DNA of 64,000 nucleotides from positions 989,001-1,053,000 of the forward strand of contig OZ025816.1 of the NCBI GenBank assembly GCA_964019425.1. Reading direction: 5' to 3'. The translations under genes were made by a program, and so were the position numbers. Shown here piece after piece: positions 60,037-64,000 of this stretch (its first letter is position 1; every line of letters starts with the position of its first letter). The notes under the pieces were generated by a model, which saw nothing but the letters and a program-made list of their open reading frames with translations, made no database searches and was not told where the DNA came from. Origin of the DNA: Flectonema sp. DT1601. Lineage: Eukaryota; Euglenozoa; Diplonemea; Diplonemida; Diplonemidae.

Positions 60037-60408
60037 TTGCAAATTTATTTCAGTAATTGCGCAGCCATCTAAAATGCACCAGAATTTAGGCAGAAAACTT
60101 TCTTACTAGAAAAGTAAGAAAGGTTTTTTTGCCCAAGGAAAGGATGCTGGATTTCTGCGCATAAGCAGATTTAGGAAAGATAGATAAGGTATAATAGGAT
60201 GAGAAAGGACTCCTTTTAGTATGCAATTAGTTTTTGAAATCTAGGTGTTCGGCTGCTAATTCAGTTAGCAGTAAAAAAGTCATGGAGTTTTGGTGCTAAG
60301 TTGTCTTTTTGTTATAGTTTAAATAACTTGGATTCTAATAAACTTATTCTTTTACTTTTGCAGTTATTTGCCACTTTGTCACATCTCACCACTAAAAGTA
60401 AAAGAAAA
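60037..60408 (+). repeat. A2 terminal repeat
   Basis: 372-nt copy of A1, directly after B1. Differences seen: CATCTAAAA for CATCCAAAA, AAGTCATGG for AAATCATGG, and GCCACTTTG for GCCACCTTG. Confidence 0.93.
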
Positions 60409-60428
60409 ACCCACCCTCCATCCCTCCG

Positions 60429-60603
60429 GCCGGTGTCACGCCGAATCGAAACGGGCACCAGCCACTACCCTAACGCAATCAACTGTCTTAGACAGCTGCT
60501 CTGTGTTTGCCAGTTTGATCCATTAGTTTGTTTTATTAGTTTAATTAGTTTCATCTATACATTTCATTCGTCAGGTGCATGATATGGAAGGCAAGCGCAA
60601 TTA
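60429..60603 (+). repeat. B2 terminal repeat (right end of the element)
   Basis: 175-nt copy of B1, ending CAATTA at 60603, where SL exon nt 27 (CTGTAC...) resumes at once. A 20-nt C-rich spacer (60409-60428) separates it from A2. Confidence 0.92.
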
Positions 60604-60695
60604 CTGTACTTTATTGGTACAGTCTCAACATCCGAGCTTGCTTGGAATATTTAGCTGACCTCTTAGGAAGAATTTTCTTCCTTTGGGGTTTTTTT
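60604..60695 (+). pseudogene. 3' part of the SL RNA gene cut by the retrotransposon
   Basis: SL exon nt 27-39 (60604-60616), donor GT, Sm-like hairpin and T7 run (60689-60695). It lacks its 5' exon part and its upstream region. Confidence 0.88.
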
Positions 60696-60835
60696 ATTGT
60701 CCGTGGACTTGTGTTTGCCAAGTAGAAGAAAATGTACAAAGATGCTTCCTCCATTTTTACGTAAAAAATTTTAATATATATTTTTTTTTTTTGGCTTTCT
60801 TCCCCGAAAGACGTAATTTTCGCCGCTCCCAGTAT

Positions 60836-60927
60836 CTGTACTTTATTGGTACAGTCTCAACATCCGAGCTTGCTTGGAATATTTAGCTGACCTCTTAGGA
60901 AGAATTTTCTTCCTTTGGGGTTTTTTT
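60836..60927 (+). pseudogene. SL RNA gene lacking exon nt 1-26
   Basis: Begins at exon nt 27, preceded by CGCTCCCAGTAT instead of the exon 5' part. Intron, hairpin and T7 run (60921-60927) are intact. Confidence 0.85.
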
Positions 60928-61249
60928 ATTGTCCGTGGACTTGTGTTTGCCAAGTAGAAGAAAATGTACAAAGATGTTTCCTCCATTTTTACGTAAAAAA
61001 TTTTAATATATATTTTTTTTTTTTGGCTTTCTTCCCCGAAAGACGTAATTTTCGCCGCTCCCACGTTAACGTTAACGTTAAAGCTAAGGCCGAGCCCAAG
61101 CCCCCACTCTTCAAAATAAATAAAACTTGCTGCAAATTCATTCCTCCCCTTACTTCCCTACCCGCAAGCAAGCATTTCTGTTAGTACCGGCTAGTAGTTC
61201 TAAAAGCCACACAGTTTCTAATAACCTGAGGTAACTACTTTTTAAGGTT

Positions 61250-61335
61250 AACCAACGATTCTAAAGCTACAGTTTCTGTACTTTATTGGTACAGTCTCAA
61301 CATCCGAGCTTGCTTGGAATATTTAGCTGACCTCT
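61250..61335 (+). pseudogene. SL RNA gene with truncated intron part
   Basis: Complete 39-nt exon (61250-61288) and the first 47 nt of intron up to AGCTGACCTCTT. The Sm-like site and terminator are lost where the satellite begins. Confidence 0.85.
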
Positions 61336-64000
61336 TCCCGCAAACCCGCAAACCCGCAAACCCGCAAACCCGCAAACCCGCAAACCCGCAAACCCGCAAA
61401 CCCGCAAACCCGCAAACCCGCAAACCCGCAAACCCGCAAACCCGCAAACCCGCAAACCCGCAAACCCGCAAACCCGCAAACCCGCAAACCCGCAAACCCG
61501 CAAACCCGCAAACCCGCAAACCCGCAAACCCGCAAACCCGCAAACCCGCAAACCCGCAAACCCGCAAACCCGCAAACCCGCAAACCCGCAAACCCGCAAA
61601 CCCGCAAACCCGCAAACCCGCAAACCCGCAAACCCGCAAACCCGCAAACCCGCAAACCCGCAAACCCGCAAACCCGCAAACCCGCAAACCCGCAAACCCG
61701 CAAACCCGCAAACCCGCAAACCCGCAAACCCGCAAACCCGCAAACCCGCAAACCCGCAAACCCGCAAACCCGCAAACCCGCAAACCCGCAAACCCGCAAA
61801 CCCGCAAACCCGCAAACCCGCAAACCCGCAAACCCGCAAACCCGCAAACCCGCAAACCCGCAAACCCGCAAACCCGCAAACCCGCAAACCCGCAAACCCG
61901 CAAACCCGCAAACCCGCAAACCCCGCAAACCCGCAAACCCGCAAACCCGCAAACCCGCAAACCCGCAAACCCGCAAACCGCAAACCCGCAAACCCGCAAA
62001 CCCGCAAACCCGCAAACCCGCAAACCCGCAAACCCGCAAACCCGCAAACCCGCAAACCCGCAAACCCGCAAACCCGCAAACCCGCAAACCCGCAAACCCG
62101 CAAACCCGCAAACCCGCAAACCCGCAAACCCGCAAACCCGCAAACCCGCAAACCCGCAAACCCGCAAACCCGCAAACCCGCAAACCCGCAAACCCGCAAA
62201 CCCGCAAACCCGCAAACCCGCAAACCCGCAAACCCGCAAACCCGCAAACCCGCAAACCCGCAAACCCGCAAACCCGCAAACCCGCAAACCCGCAAACCCG
62301 CAAACCCGCAAACCCGCAAACCCGCAAACCCGCAAACCCGCAAACCCGCAAACCCGCAAACCCGCAAACCCGCAAACCGCAAACCCGCAAACCCGCAAAC
62401 CCGCAAACCCGCAAACCCGCAAACCCGCAAACCCGCAAACCCGCAAACCCGCAAACCCGCAAACCCGCAAACCCGCAAACCCGCAAACCCGCAAACCCGC
62501 AAACCCGCAAACCCGCAAACCCGCAAACCCGCAAACCCGCAAACCCGCAAACCCGCAAACCCGCAAACCCGCAAACCCGCAAACCCGCAAACCCGCAAAC
62601 CCGCAAACCCGCAAACCCGCAAACCCGCAAACCCGCAAACCCGCAAACCCGCAAACCCGCAAACCCGCAAACCCGCAAACCCGCAAACCCGCAAACCCGC
62701 AAACCCGCAAACCCGCAAACCCGCAAACCCGCAAACCCGCAAACCCGCAAACCCGCAAACCCGCAAACCCGCAAACCCGCAAACCCGCAAACCCGCAAAC
62801 CCGCAAACCCGCAAACCCGCAAACCCGCAAACCCGCAAACCCGCAAACCCGCAAACCCGCAAACCGCAAACCCGCAAACCCGCAAACCCGCAAACCCGCA
62901 AACCCGCAAACCCGCAAACCCGCAAACCCGCAAACCCGCAAACCCGCAAACCCGCAAACCCGCAAACCCGCAAACCCGCAAACCCGCAAACCCGCAAACC
63001 CGCAAACCCGCAAACCCGCAAACCCGCAAACCGCAAACCCGCAAACCCGCAAACCCGCAAAACCCGCAAACCCGCAAACCCGCAAACCCGCAAACCCGCA
63101 AACCCGCAAACCCGCAAACCCGCAAACCCGCAAACCCGCAAACCCGCAAACCCGCAAACCCGCAAACCCGCAAACCCGCAAACCCGCAAACCCGCAAACC
63201 CGCAAACCCGCAAACCCGCAAACCCGCAAACCCGCAAACCCGCAAACCCGCAAACCCGCAAACCCGCAAACCCGCAAACCCGCAAACCGCAAACCCGCAA
63301 ACCCGCAAACCGCAAACCCGCAAACCCGCAAACCCGCAAACCCGCAAACCCGCAAACCCGCAAACCCGCAAACCCGCAAACCCGCAAACCCGCAAACCCG
63401 CAAACCCGCAAACCCGCAAACCCGCAAACCCGCAAACCCGCAAACCCGCAAACCCGCAAACCCGCAAACCCGCAAACCCGCAAACCCGCAAACCCGCAAA
63501 CCCGCAAACCCGCAAACCCGCAAACCCGCAAACCCGCAAACCCGCAAACCCGCAAACCCGCAAACCCGCAAACCCGCAAACCCGCAAACCCGCAAACCCG
63601 CAAACCCGCAAACCGCAAACCCGCAAACCCGCAAACCCGCAAACCCGCAAACCCGCAAACCCGCAAACCCGCAAACCCGCAAACCCGCAAACCCGCAAAC
63701 CCGCAAACCCGCAAACCCGCAAACCCGCAAACCCGCAAACCCGCAAACCCGCAAACCCGCAAACCCCGCAAACCCGCAAACCCGCAAACCCGCAAACCCG
63801 CAAACCCGCAAACCCGCAAACCCGCAAACCCGCAAACCCGCAAACCCGCAAACCCGCAACCCGCAAACCCGCAAACCCCGCAAACCCGCAAACCCGCAAA
63901 CCCGCAAACCCGCAAACCCGCAAACCCGCAAACCCGCAAACCCGCAAACCCGCAAACCCGCAAACCCGCAAACCCGCAAACACCGCAAACCCGCAAACCC
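61336..64000. repeat. 8-bp satellite (CCCGCAAA)n to the window end
   Basis: About 2.66 kb of the octamer CCCGCAAA (minus strand TTTGCGGG), over 300 units. It is interrupted only by single-base slips such as CCCCGCAAA (61921, 63765, 63877) and ACCGCAAA (near 61977, 62374, 62861, 63030, 63287, 63308, 63612), plus one AAAACCC at 63060. It reaches the last base of the window. The G-run of three fits a telomere-type repeat, but the C-rich strand reads left to right. Confidence 0.95.

Larger units (their letters stand above)
55892..60603 (+). mobile_element. YR retrotransposon (VIPER/PAT-like) inserted in an SL exon
   Basis: 4,712 bp. Layout: A1 (55892-56263), gag-like, tyrosine recombinase, RT/RNase H, B1 (59862-60036), A2 (60037-60408), a 20-nt spacer, B2 (60429-60603). 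A1 and A2 differ at about 3 of 372 positions, B1 and B2 at about 4 of 175, so insertion is recent. Split direct repeats A1-B1-A2-B2 with a recombinase in place of an integrase are the mark of PAT/Ngaro/VIPER-type DIRS-order elements. The ORF order gag-YR-RT/RH is that of trypanosomatid VIPER. Flanks are SL exon nt 1-26 and 27-39 with no duplication or loss, as expected for recombinase-mediated entry of a circular intermediate. Confidence 0.9.
60604..61335 (+). repeat. SL RNA gene array, right part, with broken units
   Basis: The array resumes in mid-exon at 60604. The first unit runs to 60831 and is cut after GCCGCTCCCA, then GTAT, then SL exon nt 27 onward at 60836, so ~210 bp including exon nt 1-26 are gone. 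One near-complete unit follows. The last SL gene has an intact exon, but its intron part ends at 61335 where the CCCGCAAA satellite starts. Confidence 0.9.

Noticed and set aside
60301-60582. Second gag start after the RT gene
   Set aside because: It is the A2 repeat carrying a copy of the 5' end; no gag body follows.
55892-60603. LTR retrotransposon with ordinary LTRs
   Set aside because: The repeats are split (A1-B1-A2-B2), there is no DDE integrase or protease, and no target-site duplication.
53849-61335. 5S rRNA gene within the SL unit
   Set aside because: Linked 5S genes occur in some relatives, but I find no 5S internal promoter or conserved loops in the unit.
61283-63996. Three ~900-codon minus-strand open frames of CGFAGLRV repeats
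   Set aside because: They come only from the stop-free 8-bp repeat read in three frames; no independent coding signal.
61336-64000. CRISPR array
   Set aside because: Eight-base head-to-tail repeats with no spacers in eukaryotic DNA.

Overview
This window is nuclear DNA from a single-celled eukaryote, most likely a diplonemid or close euglenozoan relative. Three signs support this. (1) At 53.8-61.3 kb there is a tandem array of a ~440-bp unit. Each unit holds a 39-nt sequence followed by GT, an Sm-like site in a hairpin and a T-run. The last 19 nt of the 39-mer (CAGTTTCTGTACTTTATTG) match, from memory, the 3' half of kinetoplastid/diplonemid spliced-leader (SL) exons, so these are SL RNA genes. 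(2) Every protein gene lies on the + strand, and most have a pyrimidine-tract/AG acceptor shortly before the start codon, as expected for polycistronic transcription with SL trans-splicing. (3) Several genes also carry short cis-introns (60-95 nt), which argues against a kinetoplastid. All three stop codons are used as terminators, so the code looks standard.

Layout. 0-47 kb is a one-directional gene cluster: a WD40-like protein (cut by the left edge), Spo11, an IQ-motif protein, a 2,833-residue IQ-repeat protein sharing a C-terminal region with the previous one, an aldehyde dehydrogenase, a coiled-coil protein, a seven-TM surface protein, a ubiquitin-like/LRR protein, the RNase P/MRP subunit POP5, a membrane protein with B-box-like zinc fingers, four near-identical intron-containing eL30 (RPL30) genes interrupted by an Mpv17/PMP22 family gene, an mL44-like mitoribosomal protein, an unknown protein, and a 2,045-residue Nup205/Nup192-like nucleoporin in four exons. 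At 48.2-49.2 kb lies a decayed paralogue of the ubiquitin-like/LRR gene.

49.6-61.3 kb is repetitive and mobile. A degenerate tyrosine-recombinase (YR) retroelement (49.8-52.45 kb) is followed by tRNA-like sequences on the minus strand and then the SL RNA array. The array is interrupted by a nearly complete 4,712-bp YR retrotransposon with gag-like, YR and RT/RNase H regions and split direct repeats arranged A1-ORFs-B1-A2-B2. It sits exactly between nt 26 and 27 of an SL exon with no target-site duplication; neighbouring intact SL genes supply the empty site. A second SL unit is broken at the same nucleotide. This pairing of a VIPER/PAT-like element with the SL exon is the most striking content. 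Known SL-exon elements (SLACS, CRE, CZAR) are non-LTR elements that use a different position.

61.3-64.0 kb is an 8-bp satellite (CCCGCAAA)n that starts inside the intron part of an SL gene. It looks telomere-like, but the strand polarity is opposite to that of a right-hand chromosome end. A two-copy piece of the same motif, followed by CCCTAAC, sits at 49.66 kb beside the degenerate element.
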